Below, piece after piece: positions 1 through 8,800 of a stretch of DNA of 64,000 nucleotides. Position 1 is the stretch's first letter. Each line of letters starts with the position of its first letter. The notes beneath the pieces were generated by a model. That model saw only the letters and a program-made list of their open reading frames with translations. It was not told the DNA's origin and did not search any database. The stretch lies in NCBI GenBank assembly GCA_023423695.1, contig JAFAFA010000155.1, positions 62,001 through 126,000 of the forward strand, in the 5' to 3' direction. Source of the DNA: Pseudomonadota bacterium (GTDB lineage Bacteria > Pseudomonadota > Alphaproteobacteria > Azospirillales > Azospirillaceae). The position numbers were made by a program, and so were the translations under genes.

Positions 1-480
1 GACGGCCGCGGCCACCTCCGCCTGGGTGTAGCCATGCGCCTCGATCAGCTGGGACAGGCCGCGGGCGAGGTCGATGGCGTCCAGATCCACGCGCTGGACA
101 TTCTCGATCAGCGCGATCTCTTCCGGACGGCCCTTGGTGATGATCGCGGCGATGGTGCCGCGGCCGAGCAGCCGGTGGGCGCGCAGCCGCCGCTCGCCGG
201 CCACCAGACGGTAACGGCCCTTTTCCGCCCCCTCCTGCACCAGCACGGGTTGCTGCAACCCGTGGCGGGCGATGGAGTCCGCCAGCGACTTCAGGGACTC
301 GTCGTCGAAGACCGTGCGCGGCTGGCCGGGATTGGTCTCCACGGCGTCGAGATCGACTTCCACCAGCCGGGGCAGCACGCCGCTCAGCCCGAACATGCGG
401 TCGGTTTCGGCAGCGAAGCCGGCCTCCTTGGCCTGGAGCACGGTGGCGGCGGTCTGGCGTGTCAGCTTCTTAGGCGGCAT
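1..480 (-). CDS. parB: ParB partition protein, N-terminal part (runs off the window start)
   Basis: This is the CTP-dependent centromere-binding protein of a ParABS system, which loads at parS and works with ParA to segregate the replicon. Reading the minus strand from ATG at 480, 160 codons are visible. They include NPGQPR (about residue 51), the CTP-binding-type box GERRLRA, the ENVQR box, and the start of the helix-turn-helix region (HGYTQAEV). The remaining DNA-binding and dimerisation parts lie outside the window. The ATG overlaps the parA stop by 11 bases, so the two genes are translationally coupled in the order parA-parB. The reading frame has no internal stop and the family assignment is secure. 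I did not find an obvious parS palindrome in the window. Confidence 0.95.
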   Translation of the reverse strand, partial: MPPKKLTRQTAATVLQAKEAGFAAETDRMFGLSGVLPRLVEVDLDAVETNPGQPRTVFDDESLKSLADSIARHGLQQPVLVQEGAEKGRYRLVAGERRLRAHRLLGRGTIAAIITKGRPEEIALIENVQRVDLDAIDLARGLSQLIEAHGYTQAEVAAAV

Positions 481-1492
481 CGACGGTCTCCTGCAGGCGG
501 CCCATGGCGGTCAGCAGCGCGGCGGCGATGGCGGCATAGCTTTCCACGCCGGGGGCGCCGATGTCGGCATCCAGCGTGATGACGTTGGCGCCGGCCGCCT
601 GGGCGTAGATGGTCGCGCGCGGCACCGGCGGGAACACGCGGCGGCTGTCGCCCCACAGGCGCTGGATGTCGTCCAGCGACGAGCGGTCCTGGGTCTGGCG
701 CGGGTTGACCATGGTCGGCAGGATGCCCAGCACCTCCAGCCGCGGGTTCAGCCGGCGCTGGATCTTGGCGACGGTATCGAGGAAAGCGCTGACGCCGAGG
801 ATGGCGTGCGGTTCCGCCTGACAGGGCACCAGGACGTAATCGGCGGCGGTCAGGGCGTTGATGGTCACGGCGCCCAGGTTGGGGGCGCAGTCGATGACGA
901 TCACGTCGTAACGCGCCCGCACGCCGTCCAGCATCTCGGCCAGTGCCGTCTGGGCGTTGGTCAGGTTGCCCGGCAGCTCGGTGTCGGCGCTCGCCAGCGC
1001 GATGCTGGAGGGGACGACGTCGAGGCCTTCGACACCGGTGGGGCGGATCACCGTGTCCAGCGGCGTCTTGCCCATCAGAGCATGATAGAGGACCTTCCCC
1101 GCTTCGGTCAGCGCCACCACGTCGGTCTGCGGCACGCCGACATGCACGGTGGCGTTGCCCTGCGGATCGGCATCGACCAGCAGAACGCGGTTTCCGGCCC
1201 GCGCCAGGATGAAGGCGAGGTTGATGGATGTGGCGGTCTTGGCGGTGCCGCCCTTCTGCAGACCGACGGCGACGGTGGTGCCGCGGCGGGGCAGGGCGCT
1301 TTCAGGCCGTTCCAGATCCAACAGCAGAAGCCGGCCCATCACGTCACGGGGCAGGGCCTCCTTGCCGGTTTCCCACTTGCTCAACCTCTGCTTGTCGTAT
1401 TTGCGGCCGGTCAACTCGTTGACGAACGCCGCCATCTGCGTCTGGGTCAGGCCGCGCCGTTCCCGCAACGCTTTCAACTGTTCCCCTGTCAC
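470..1492 (-). CDS. parA: ParA partition ATPase with N-terminal HTH
   Basis: This is a deviant Walker ATPase of 340 residues that drives plasmid or chromid partition. An Xre-like helix-turn-helix occupies about residues 1-50 (LTQTQMAAF...QRLSKWE), suggesting that it also autoregulates its operon. The Walker A motif is KGGTAKT (80-86), a variant of the usual KGGVGKT; VDADPQGN follows, and VIVIDCAPN is the Walker B segment. The longer open frame starts further upstream, but GTG at 1492 is chosen because a GGAGGA ribosome site lies 7 bases before it and the homology begins here. It overlaps parB by 11 bases. RepA lies upstream on the same strand, beyond a hairpin-containing spacer. Confidence 0.95.
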   Translation of the reverse strand: MTGEQLKALRERRGLTQTQMAAFVNELTGRKYDKQRLSKWETGKEALPRDVMGRLLLLDLERPESALPRRGTTVAVGLQKGGTAKTATSINLAFILARAGNRVLLVDADPQGNATVHVGVPQTDVVALTEAGKVLYHALMGKTPLDTVIRPTGVEGLDVVPSSIALASADTELPGNLTNAQTALAEMLDGVRARYDVIVIDCAPNLGAVTINALTAADYVLVPCQAEPHAILGVSAFLDTVAKIQRRLNPRLEVLGILPTMVNPRQTQDRSSLDDIQRLWGDSRRVFPPVPRATIYAQAAGANVITLDADIGAPGVESYAAIAAALLTAMGRLQETVDAA

Positions 1493-1741
1493 GCCCCGTC
1501 CTCCTGCCCCGGCACCGGTTGCGGCGACCCTACCAAGTCGTCGCCACTCCGGCAACGGGTGTCTACCGAAGGGGTGTAGCTCCCGTCCCGGAAGAGGGAA
1601 CGGGCCCGCCGCGAAGCGGTGGGAAGGGGGAGGGTGGCGCAAGAGACCATGCGGTTCGGGAGTCTTGGGTTACCCCTCACCCTCTCCACTTCGTGGGTCC
1701 CCTCCCTCTCCCGAGACGGGAGAGGGCATTCAGCACAAGAA
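1493..1741. repeat. Intergenic REP-like palindromic spacer between repA and parA
   Basis: This 249-bp spacer holds a perfect 10-bp inverted repeat with a 3-base loop: CCCTCTCCCG at 1704-1713 and CGGGAGAGGG at 1717-1726. A second GC-rich dyad-like stretch surrounds 1580-1640. Neither strand has a T-tract after the stem, so a classical Rho-independent terminator is unlikely. The composition resembles the short dispersed palindromic elements common between genes in Azospirillum-like genomes; that comparison is from general knowledge and not from a search. It could attenuate transcription between repA and parAB or stabilise the mRNA. No gene is supported here. Confidence 0.5.
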
Positions 1742-2689
1742 TCAAACCGTCTCGTCGTATTCCACCTTCGGAACGTCGATCCAGTTCTCAGGCTGGCCTT
1801 GGTCCTTCTTCCAGAACAGCACCGGCAGATCGGCGTTCAGCACGCGGCCCAGAACGGCGCCGCGCGCCTTCATCGTCTCCTTGTATTCCGCCGTCTCGAC
1901 GATGCGCACGCCATAGCCGGGGATGCGGTCGGCGGCCAGCACGGGGCCGAGCGCGTTCTTGAACTTGCGCAGGTCGTTGTCGGAGCCGACGCGCTTGCGC
2001 AGGGGCTCCAGCGCCATCCAGAAGGCATGGCCGCGGGCAAGATGGGCGCGGGCGATCTCGTAGAGGCGCTTCTCCACCGGCTTCAGCGCGAAATACTGGT
2101 CGTCATAGCTCAGCAGATTGTGGCCCAGCGCCGCGCGGGTGACCCAGCCCGACAGGGTCAGCTTCAGCCCGCGCACCGCGCGCTCGCCGTCCTTCTTGCG
2201 CTGGTAGAGCAGCTTGTAGTCGGAAATCCACGAGAAGGCGCCGCTCTCGCCCTCGCCGCCGGTTTCCAGGTTGGTCTTGATCTGCGTGCCCTGCAGCCGT
2301 TCCAGCGCCCCTTCGATCTTGTCGTAGGCGCTGCCGCCGGCGGTCTTGCCGACGATGCGCTGGAGGTCGCTGGTGGTGAAGTGCAGTTCGCCCAGCTTGG
2401 ACGGGCCCTTGCCCGACTCCATCTTCTCGCGCAGCAGCGAGATGGCGTAGAGCAGCACCGCCTTGTCCCAGATCGTCGCGACGCCGACATTCTTCGGCGC
2501 CCGCACCTCGATCCGCACCTTGCCGTCGTCATAGGTCGGCAGCGATTCTGCCTTGTCCTTCGACAGGCCGAACAGGCTGTAGACCATCATGTGGCGGTCG
2601 TTCTGGACATCGCCGGTCAGCGGGGAATCGAGCCGCAGAGCCAATTGCAGCGGCCGGTCGAGCAGCTCGGCGTTGGTGGTCTGGGTCAT
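1742..2689 (-). CDS. repA: Replication initiator protein A (RPA family)
   Basis: This 315-residue protein belongs to the RPA replication-initiator family of alphaproteobacterial plasmids and chromids. It is expected to bind the iterons just upstream of its own gene and open the origin. The core reads MMVYSLFGLSKDK, then the basic, probably DNA-contacting part (YKLLYQRKKDGER, KRLYEIARAHLARG, LRKRVGSDNDLRKF). ATG at 2689 is preferred over the longer open frame because GGAGAG precedes it by about 7 bases. The gene points away from the iterons, towards parAB. Its product probably represses its own promoter through the repeats between 2,770 and 2,960. Confidence 0.9.
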   Translation of the reverse strand: MTQTTNAELLDRPLQLALRLDSPLTGDVQNDRHMMVYSLFGLSKDKAESLPTYDDGKVRIEVRAPKNVGVATIWDKAVLLYAISLLREKMESGKGPSKLGELHFTTSDLQRIVGKTAGGSAYDKIEGALERLQGTQIKTNLETGGEGESGAFSWISDYKLLYQRKKDGERAVRGLKLTLSGWVTRAALGHNLLSYDDQYFALKPVEKRLYEIARAHLARGHAFWMALEPLRKRVGSDNDLRKFKNALGPVLAADRIPGYGVRIVETAEYKETMKARGAVLGRVLNADLPVLFWKKDQGQPENWIDVPKVEYDETV

Positions 2690-2735
2690 GCGATCTCTCC
2701 GCGGGTGCTGTGCGGCGTGAAGTGGGTTGAAGCCA

Positions 2736-2744
2736 TAATCCACA
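2736..2744 (+). promoter_or_regulatory. DnaA-box-like site next to the iterons
   Basis: TAATCCACA differs from the DnaA consensus TTATCCACA at one position. A second, weaker match (TGTTCCACA, two mismatches) lies at 2757-2765. Both lie between the repA start and the first iteron, the usual place for a host DnaA site in iteron origins. Such 9-mers occur by chance, so this is only suggestive. Confidence 0.4.
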
Positions 2745-2776
2745 AGCCCGCCCCCCTGTTCCACAGCTCCGGCTCA

Positions 2777-3297
2777 AACGTCGCCGTTCTGCCGAAAGAT
2801 TCCCGCGAACGACGCGATTTGCTCCGTCGAATGTCGCCGTTCTGCCAGTTTTTCCGACCCGGGCCGGTGAGAGGCGTCGGGTGGCGGTAAGGTGTGCGAC
2901 TGCCGCCCATCGCCTGACCGGTGGCAGCGTCAACGTCTGCGTTCTGCCGTGCCGGGGGATGGCGGACCGAGGGGAGCCTGCCGCAAGTCATTGTTTTCAC
3001 CTGATTATCACCCTATGGCACCGCCCCGAACCAAGTCGAACTGCCCCCTGAACGGCTCCCGACTGGCAGAACGACGACGTTCGGACGATCCGCCGAAGGG
3101 CCGATTCCCGCCCGATTCTCCCCCGATTCTGGCCGGGCGGCAGTGGGGAGGGGGAGGGGGAGGCTCCATTATTCGGCAGAACGGCGACGTTCGCGGCCAG
3201 GATCCGGCGGACACAAAGCTCTGGTCCCGAAGAATCTTTCGGCACAACGGCGACGTTCGGACCCGAATCTTTCGGCACAACGGCGACATTCGCGGCG
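2777..3297. repeat. Origin iterons: seven repeats in two opposed groups
   Basis: Seven copies of a sequence close to TCGGCAGAACGGCGACGTTCG lie upstream of repA. Three read in the minus orientation: about 2777-2802, 2829-2850 and 2931-2953. Four read in the plus orientation: about 3065-3085, 3172-3197, 3233-3261 and 3265-3297. The core GGCAnAACGnCGACnTTCG is conserved, and the last two copies are nearly identical (GAATCTTTCGGCACAACGGC). Repeats of this kind beside an initiator gene are the binding sites of RepA-type proteins, so the segment is taken as the replication origin. The repA-proximal inverted group could serve autoregulation and the distal direct group initiation. Confidence 0.85.
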
Positions 3298-3300
3298 GGA

Positions 3301-3753
3301 CGGCCGATGGGATGACGTCACAAGTGATTGATTCCCGCAGCAGAATCCCGCCACCGCCCTTTGGACCGTCGCTGATGTGCCAGTTTCCGAAGACCGTGGA
3401 CAGACGCGCAACGGCACGTACACAGTTCAAAAAACGGGCGAAAACCGCCCTCACGCCATCAACCCGCGTCCATGCCAGTTCCTGGCCGACGCCACGGGAT
3501 CGTGCATCTTGAAGGAGAGCACCATGACGTAACGGAGGACCGACCTCCGCAAACACAAAAGGCCCGGATTGCTCCGGGCCCTTCGTGTCGGACGGAGGAG
3601 ACCGAGGGAAACCCGGGCACCCCACATCTGGCGGTTTGGCGACTCCATGATGGCAGGGCAGCCCCGTGAAGCCAAGCGGATTCATGACGAGTCCGTTGAC
3701 GCCCTTCCCTTGTCTCCACCCGTCCACGGATCGACCGACAGACGGGTGTCCCA
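3301..3753. other. Spacer between the iterons and the DnaT-like gene
   Basis: I find no gene here: the short open frames have no ribosome site and no recognisable sequence. The clear structure is the hairpin at 3561-3580, listed separately. The stretch may hold the promoter of the plus-strand genes starting at 3754 and part of the origin, but I cannot point to convincing -35 and -10 boxes. Confidence 0.5.
3551..3580 (-). terminator. Rho-independent terminator-like hairpin, minus strand
   Basis: GGCCCGGA (3561-3568) and TCCGGGCC (3573-3580) form a perfect 8-bp stem with a TTGC loop. On the minus strand the stem is followed by TTTTGTGTTT, so the terminator would act on transcripts running towards the iterons. 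No protein gene on the minus strand ends here, which leaves either an untranslated RNA or insulation of the origin as the purpose. Confidence 0.6.
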
Positions 3754-4548
3754 ATGAAGCCATACATCGACATGTACAGGCGCTGGATTGCCGTGCCCGG
3801 CATCCAGGCCGCCGACATCGCGGTGTTGTCCGCGCTCTATGCCCATGCCGACCGCGACGGTGTCTGCACCGCCACGCAAGGAGAGCTGGCGGAGGAGCTC
3901 GGGCAAAGCCGTGCCTGGTTCAATGCCGTGCTGAAGGGCCTGCAGGCACCGTCGGCAGCGCTGGTCTGCGCCCAGCCGCGGCGAGGCCTGCGCGGTTTCG
4001 CCTATCGGCTGATGGGCATGGAGGGCGTCACCGCCGGCATGTCCTGTCAGCCGGCTGACACCAGCGGTTCGCCGGCCGGCTTCTCCTTGGATTCCCAGAA
4101 TCCTGAATCCTCCTCCTCCCAAACGGGCGGGGAGAATGCGCGGCAGGATGGGGCATTGCCCGCCGATTGGCAGCCCGATGCCGCCGATCTCGCCTGGGCG
4201 GCGCAGGAGCGGCCGGAGGTCGATGCCGGCCGGGTCACCGCGAAGTTCGTGGCGTGGTGCCGCAAGGCCCATGCCCGCAACGGCTACCGCCCGCCGGATC
4301 CGGGTGCCGCATGGCGGCGCTGGATCGCCCGGGAACTGGTCGCTCCGCCCGATGCATCCCGTGATCCCGCCGCCCAACCGTCCCCTTCCATTCCGTCCGC
4401 CGTTCGCAACCACCGCCGGGAGCCCCGCCATGATCGCCGTTCCGTCCTTCCCCGCAGCGGATCCGCGCCCGATGTCACGTCCAATGCTGCCGTCCGCAAC
4501 CGCGAAACCCTCGCTGCCCTGCGCCTTCGCCTCGCTGGCCAGTCTTGA
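3754..4548 (+). CDS. HTH protein with DnaT-like C-terminal domain
   Basis: This 264-residue protein starts with a winged-helix-type segment (about 1-85: IQAADIAVLSALYAHAD, then TQGELAEELGQSRAWF) like those of plasmid replication accessory proteins. A Ser/Gly/Pro-rich linker follows. A second domain at about 135-195 (LPADWQPDAADLAWA ... FVAWCRKAHARNGY ... WRRWIARE) resembles the single-strand-DNA-binding DnaT domain. Basic, low-complexity sequence ends the protein. Its place beside the origin suggests help in primosome or helicase loading at this replicon, but that is inference. ATG at 3754 has only a weak ribosome site; ATG at 3772 (MYRRWIAVPG) is an alternative. The next gene starts inside its 3' end. 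Confidence 0.7.
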   Translation: MKPYIDMYRRWIAVPGIQAADIAVLSALYAHADRDGVCTATQGELAEELGQSRAWFNAVLKGLQAPSAALVCAQPRRGLRGFAYRLMGMEGVTAGMSCQPADTSGSPAGFSLDSQNPESSSSQTGGENARQDGALPADWQPDAADLAWAAQERPEVDAGRVTAKFVAWCRKAHARNGYRPPDPGAAWRRWIARELVAPPDASRDPAAQPSPSIPSAVRNHRREPRHDRRSVLPRSGSAPDVTSNAAVRNRETLAALRLRLAGQS

Positions 4549-5515
4549 GGTCGCCGACCTGCGGTTCGAGACGCAGGATCTGTCACCGGACGAGATCGGG
4601 GCGCTGGCCGACCGGGTGGAGCAGGCCGTCGGCGCGCTGACGCCGCCGATTGGGATCGAGAATGTGCTGATCGGCCTGGAAAAGCTGGCCGACCGTTTCG
4701 CTCTGGAATTGCCCGATGCCGAGTTGCTGGAGGCGGACGTGCGGGCGATGGCCGATTGGCCGGCCGACCGCTGGATGGCGGCCTTCGAGGCGGTCTGGTC
4801 GAATTTCCGCAGCGGATGGAGCCGGTTCCCGACCCTGGGCGACTTCCGCGACGCGCTGGCCGCCCTGCCGGCGGTGGGCGAGAGCCGTGCGGCCGACGAT
4901 CTGCGGCGTCTGGCCTCCCGCCTGCGCCAGGAACAGTGCTTGCGTGCCCGCACCGAGGAGCAGCGCCGCCGTGCCCGTGCCCGCGAAGCGGCCTTGGCCG
5001 AGCGGCAGTGGGAACTGGCGCTCGGCCGTCAGGCGGATCCGGCAGCGCGGCTTCCGAACTCCTCCGCAGGCGGGACAGAAATGGGCAAGGACGCGGATCC
5101 GGCGGCCGGTGAGGACCGACCGGCGTCAGCCGGCGGAAGTCCAGTCCGGCTTCAGCCCCTCCTTCCAGGCAAAGCGGACCAGATGGTCGTCAACCACCGC
5201 CTTGACGCGGGCCAGCGCCTCGGCATCCGCCGCCTCGCAACGCAGGGTCAGCACGCCGTCGGCCGCCGTCATCGCACAGCGTCCCCAGGGGAACAGCGCC
5301 TCGCCGGCAGCGGCGTCGTAGCGCACCGCGATCTTGTGGGCGAAATGCTTGCAGAGCTGCTGCAGATACCGGCTGGCAAGGGCGGTCGGAACAGCGGCCG
5401 TTTCGGTCAGCATGAATGCGCTCCCCATGATGGTCTGCACTCCGTCCGGAGCCTGACCGTCGCGTCGGGAGGGAAGGGCCGTCCTTCCGCCGTCTGCACC
5501 CCGCTCCGATCATAG
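4430..5515 (+). CDS. Unrecognised protein; C-terminal third antisense to the DUF2218 gene
   Basis: ATG at 4430 with GGGAG 7 bases upstream opens a 361-codon frame overlapping the previous gene by 119 bases. The first about 230 residues look like a real protein: an acidic helical segment (LSPDEIGALADRVEQAV), then MADWPADRWMAAFEAVW and FPTLGDFRDAL, then an Arg/Glu-rich helix (LRQEQCLRARTEEQRRRAR). The middle recalls plasmid or phage helicase-loader-like proteins, a weak resemblance. After about residue 230 the frame is low-complexity. From 5126 on it is exactly antisense to the conserved DUF2218 gene, so the last about 130 residues are unlikely to be selected protein. The natural stop may have been lost by mutation or hidden by a frameshift near 5,040-5,120. 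Confidence 0.55.
   Translation: MIAVPSFPAADPRPMSRPMLPSATAKPSLPCAFASLASLEVADLRFETQDLSPDEIGALADRVEQAVGALTPPIGIENVLIGLEKLADRFALELPDAELLEADVRAMADWPADRWMAAFEAVWSNFRSGWSRFPTLGDFRDALAALPAVGESRAADDLRRLASRLRQEQCLRARTEEQRRRARAREAALAERQWELALGRQADPAARLPNSSAGGTEMGKDADPAAGEDRPASAGGSPVRLQPLLPGKADQMVVNHRLDAGQRLGIRRLATQGQHAVGRRHRTASPGEQRLAGSGVVAHRDLVGEMLAELLQIPAGKGGRNSGRFGQHECAPHDGLHSVRSLTVASGGKGRPSAVCTPLRS
5126..5413 (-). CDS. DUF2218 family protein
   Basis: This 95-residue protein matches DUF2218 in length and pattern: SRYLQQLCKHFAHKI at the start, then LFPWGRCAMTA, the hydrophobic strand VLTLRCEA, and the closing VVDDHLVRFAWKEGL with a Trp near the end. The biochemical role is unknown. Family members are frequently encoded beside siderophore-interacting proteins or iron-uptake genes, so a link to iron metabolism is likely but unproven. 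The start at 5413 has GGGGAG 6 bases upstream and is preferred over the in-frame ATG at 5440. A Fur-box-like palindrome lies about 130 bases upstream. The gene is convergent with, and embedded in, the plus-strand frame above. Confidence 0.85.
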   Translation of the reverse strand: MLTETAAVPTALASRYLQQLCKHFAHKIAVRYDAAAGEALFPWGRCAMTAADGVLTLRCEAADAEALARVKAVVDDHLVRFAWKEGLKPDWTSAG

Positions 5516-5538
5516 CCGCCGGTGGCGCGATGATATTG

Positions 5539-5570
5539 GATAATGCGACGCATTCGCAATGGGGATTGCG
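5539..5570. promoter_or_regulatory. Tandem inverted repeats; Fur-box-like operator upstream of DUF2218
   Basis: GATAATGCGACGCATTCGC (5539-5557) matches the 19-base E. coli Fur consensus at 13 positions and contains the perfect dyad AATGCG-A-CGCATT (5542-5554). A second perfect dyad, CGCAAT-GGGG-ATTGCG (5555-5570), follows directly. The sites lie upstream of the minus-strand DUF2218 gene, next to an AT-rich TGATATTGG. Iron-dependent repression by a Fur/Mur-type regulator is a plausible reading given the gene's usual company. The match is imperfect and the regulator is not in the window. Confidence 0.45.
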
Positions 5571-5659
5571 CAGGTTGGCCCTGTGCCGCTTCCGCGGAGG
5601 TTGAGTCCGGATGCGGAGCGGTATCCGCAGAGGTTGCTTTCGAAAAGGAAAGGCGGGCG

Positions 5660-5700
5660 AAAAAGAAAATGGGCGGATCCGCGGTCAAGCGGATCCGCCC
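5660..5700 (-). terminator. Rho-independent terminator of the glutamate dehydrogenase gene
   Basis: A perfect 12-bp stem, GGGCGGATCCGC (5671-5682) with GCGGATCCGCCC (5689-5700) and loop GGTCAA, is followed on the minus strand by the T-rich run ATTTTCTTTTT. It lies about 130 bases beyond the gdhB stop in the transcribed direction, and it separates that gene from the DUF2218 promoter region. Confidence 0.9.
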
Positions 5701-5828
5701 AAGGCAAGGAGACTGAAAGCCGGCGCCCGAACGTGCCTGCAAAGGCGCCGGCGTTCCGGCGGTCCGGCTGCACGGGGAAGCGCAACCGGGACCGTCCGAA
5801 CCGAGCGTCTCCTATTCCTGTGTCTTCA

Positions 5829-8800
5829 TCACCCCGCGATCAGGCCGCGCAGCTGCCGGTTGGCGACCGCCAGCATGGCGAGATCGACCGCCGGCTGGGC
5901 GCGCAGCTCAGCCAGCAGTTGCTCGACGCGCTCCACCACCAGACTGCGACTGGCGATCCACGCATCGACCGCCGCGGACTCGGCGCCTTCGCTCTCCAGA
6001 ACGCGGATGGTCAGCGCGCTCTGATGGGCGAACAGGTCGTCGATGATCGCGGCGACCGCCTGACGCTGCCAGTGGTTGTCGACCTTGGCGCCGTCGGCGC
6101 GGTCGCGCAGCCATTCCAGGCCGAAGCGGCGGCCCAGGCCGAAATAGACCGAGGCGACGCCTTCCACCGCGCGGCCGGTGCGCTCGGCGATCCGCACCAG
6201 ATCCGGGGCGGCGGCCAGCACCGGCAATGCGGCGACCCGGCGGGCCAGATCCTCCGGCACGCCCTGGGCGGTGGCGTCGGCGACGCGGGCGGCGAGGCGG
6301 GAGGATTCCTCGGCATCCAGGAAATGGTCCAGCCCGGCGGCCAGAGTTTCCACGCCCGGACGGAAGGAGGCGGACTCCCGGCCCAGATCCAGCGGATGCG
6401 GGCTGTGCGCCAGGAACCAGGCGACGGCACGATCCATCAGATGGACCGTCTCCAGCATCAGCGTGGTCTGCAGGGCGGCCGGAACCGCGTTGTCCAGACC
6501 GTCGATGGCATCCCACAGCGGGCGAAGCTGGAACACGTCGCGGGTGATGGCATAGGCGCGGGCGACGTCCGCCGGGCCGAGGCCGGTCTTCTCCACCATG
6601 TCGCGGACGAAGGTCGGGCCGACGCGGTTGACCAGACTGTTGGTGACGGCGGAGGCGATGATCTCGCGGCGCAGGCGGTGGCGGAAGATCGCCTCGCGGT
6701 GGCCGTCGCGCAGCGGCTGCGGGAAGTAGCGCAGCAGATCATCGACCGTCGCCGGATCGTCCGGCAGCTCGGACGCCAGAAGGTCGTCGTACAGCGTGAT
6801 CTTGGCGTAGGCCAGCAGCACCGCCAGCTCCGGCCGGGTCAGGCCGCGCCGCTCGGCCATACGCTGGGCCAGCTCCTCGTCGGTCGGCAGATACTCGATG
6901 GCGCGGTTCAGCCGGCCGCTGCGCTCCAGGTTGCGGATGAAGCGGGACTGCGCCTCCAGCAGGGCGGCGCCTTGCGCCTCGGCGATGGTCAGCGCGCCGG
7001 TCTGCCGGTAGTTGTCGGCCAGCACCAGCCCCGCCACCTCGTCGGTCATCGCCGACAGCAGGGTGTCGCGCTGCTTCAGCGTCATGTCGCCCCGCGCCAT
7101 GACGTCGCCCAGCAGGATCTTGATGTTCACCTCATGGTCGGAGGTGTCGACGCCGGCCGAATTGTCGATGGCGTCGGTGTTCAGGCGGACACCCTTTCCG
7201 TCGCGCCCCTTCTGCGCCGCCTCGATGCGGCCGCGCTGGGTGACGCCCAGATTGGCGCCTTCGCCGACCACCTTGGCGCGGATCTGGCCGCCGTCGACGC
7301 GCAGGGCGTCGTTGGCCTTGTCGCCGGCCTCGGCGTTCGTTTCGGTCGATGCCTTGATGTATGTGCCGATGCCGCCGAACCACAGCAGGTCGACCTCGGC
7401 GGTCAGCAGGCGGCGCATCAGCTCGGTCGGCGACAGGTGGGTCTGTTCGATGCCGAAGCGGGCGCGGACCTCGGACGACAGCTCCACCGTCTTGGCGCTG
7501 CGCTCGATGATCATGGCGCCGCTGGACATCCGGCTGCGGTCATAATCCGCCCAGGAGGAGCGGGGCAGGGCGAACAGGCGGTTGCGTTCCTCCCAGCTGG
7601 TTTCGGCGTCGGGATCGGGATCGAGGAAGATGTGGCGGTGGTCGAAGGCGGCCAGCAGGCGGATGTGGCGGGACAGCAGCATGCCGTTGCCGAACACGTC
7701 GCCCGACATGTCGCCGACGCCGACCACGGTGAAATCGGTGGTCTGGATGTCGGTGCCCATCTCGCGGAAATGGCGCTTCACCGACTCCCAGGCGCCGCGG
7801 GCGGTGATGCCCATCGCCTTGTGGTCGTAGCCGGCCGAACCGCCCGACGCGAAGGCGTCGCCCAGCCAGAAGCCGTGGTCGACCGACACCCCGTTGGCGA
7901 TGTCGGAGAAGGTGGCCGTGCCCTTGTCGGCGGCGACCACCAGATAGGGGTCGTCGGCATCGTGGCGCACGACGTCCTTGGGCGGCACGACCGAGCCGTC
8001 GGCGGCCAGATTGTCGGTGACGTCCAGCAGGCCGCGCATCAGCGTCTTGTAGCACTCGATGCCTTCGGCGAGCGCGGCCTCGCGGCCGGCGCTGGGAGCG
8101 GGCGGCCGTTTGACGACGAAGCCGCCCTTGGAGCCCACCGGCACGATGACGGTGTTCTTCACCATCTGCGCCTTCATCAGGCCGAGGATCTCGGTGCGGA
8201 AATCCTCGCGGCGGTCGGACCAGCGGATGCCGCCGCGGGCGACCTTGCCGCCGCGCAGATGGACGCCTTCCATGCGCGGGCTGTAGACGAAGACCTCCAC
8301 CCACGGCCGGGGCAGCGGCAGTTCTTCGATCGAGCCGCTTTCGAACTTGAAGGACAGGTGCGGCTTCGGCGTGCCGTCTGCGGCGGCCTGATAGGCGTTG
8401 GTGCGCAGCGTGACGCGGATCAGGTTGACGAAGCGGCGCAGGATGCGGTCGTCGTCCAGATTGGTGACGGCGTCCAGCGCATCCTCGATCTGTTCCAGGA
8501 TGGGCGACTCGTCGGACCGGTTCTTCGGATCGAAGCGGGCGGCGAAGAGGCGGGCCAGCAGGCGTGCGATCTGCGGATGGCCGGCCAGCGTCGCCTCGAT
8601 GGTGTCCTGGGCGTAGGCGAAGCGGGCCTGCTTCAGGTACTTGGCATAGGCGCGCAGAACCGTGACCTCGCGCCCGGCCAGACCGGCGCGCAGGACCAGC
8701 CGGTTGAAGCCGTCATCCTCCATCCGACCGTCCCAGACGTCGGCGAAGGCCTCCTGGAAGGTCTGCTTGACCTTGACGCAGTCCACCGGCAGACCGGTCT

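Noticed and set aside
1704..1726. Rho-independent terminator for repA
   Set aside because: The stem is perfect, but neither strand has a T-tract after it. A REP-like palindrome is the better description.
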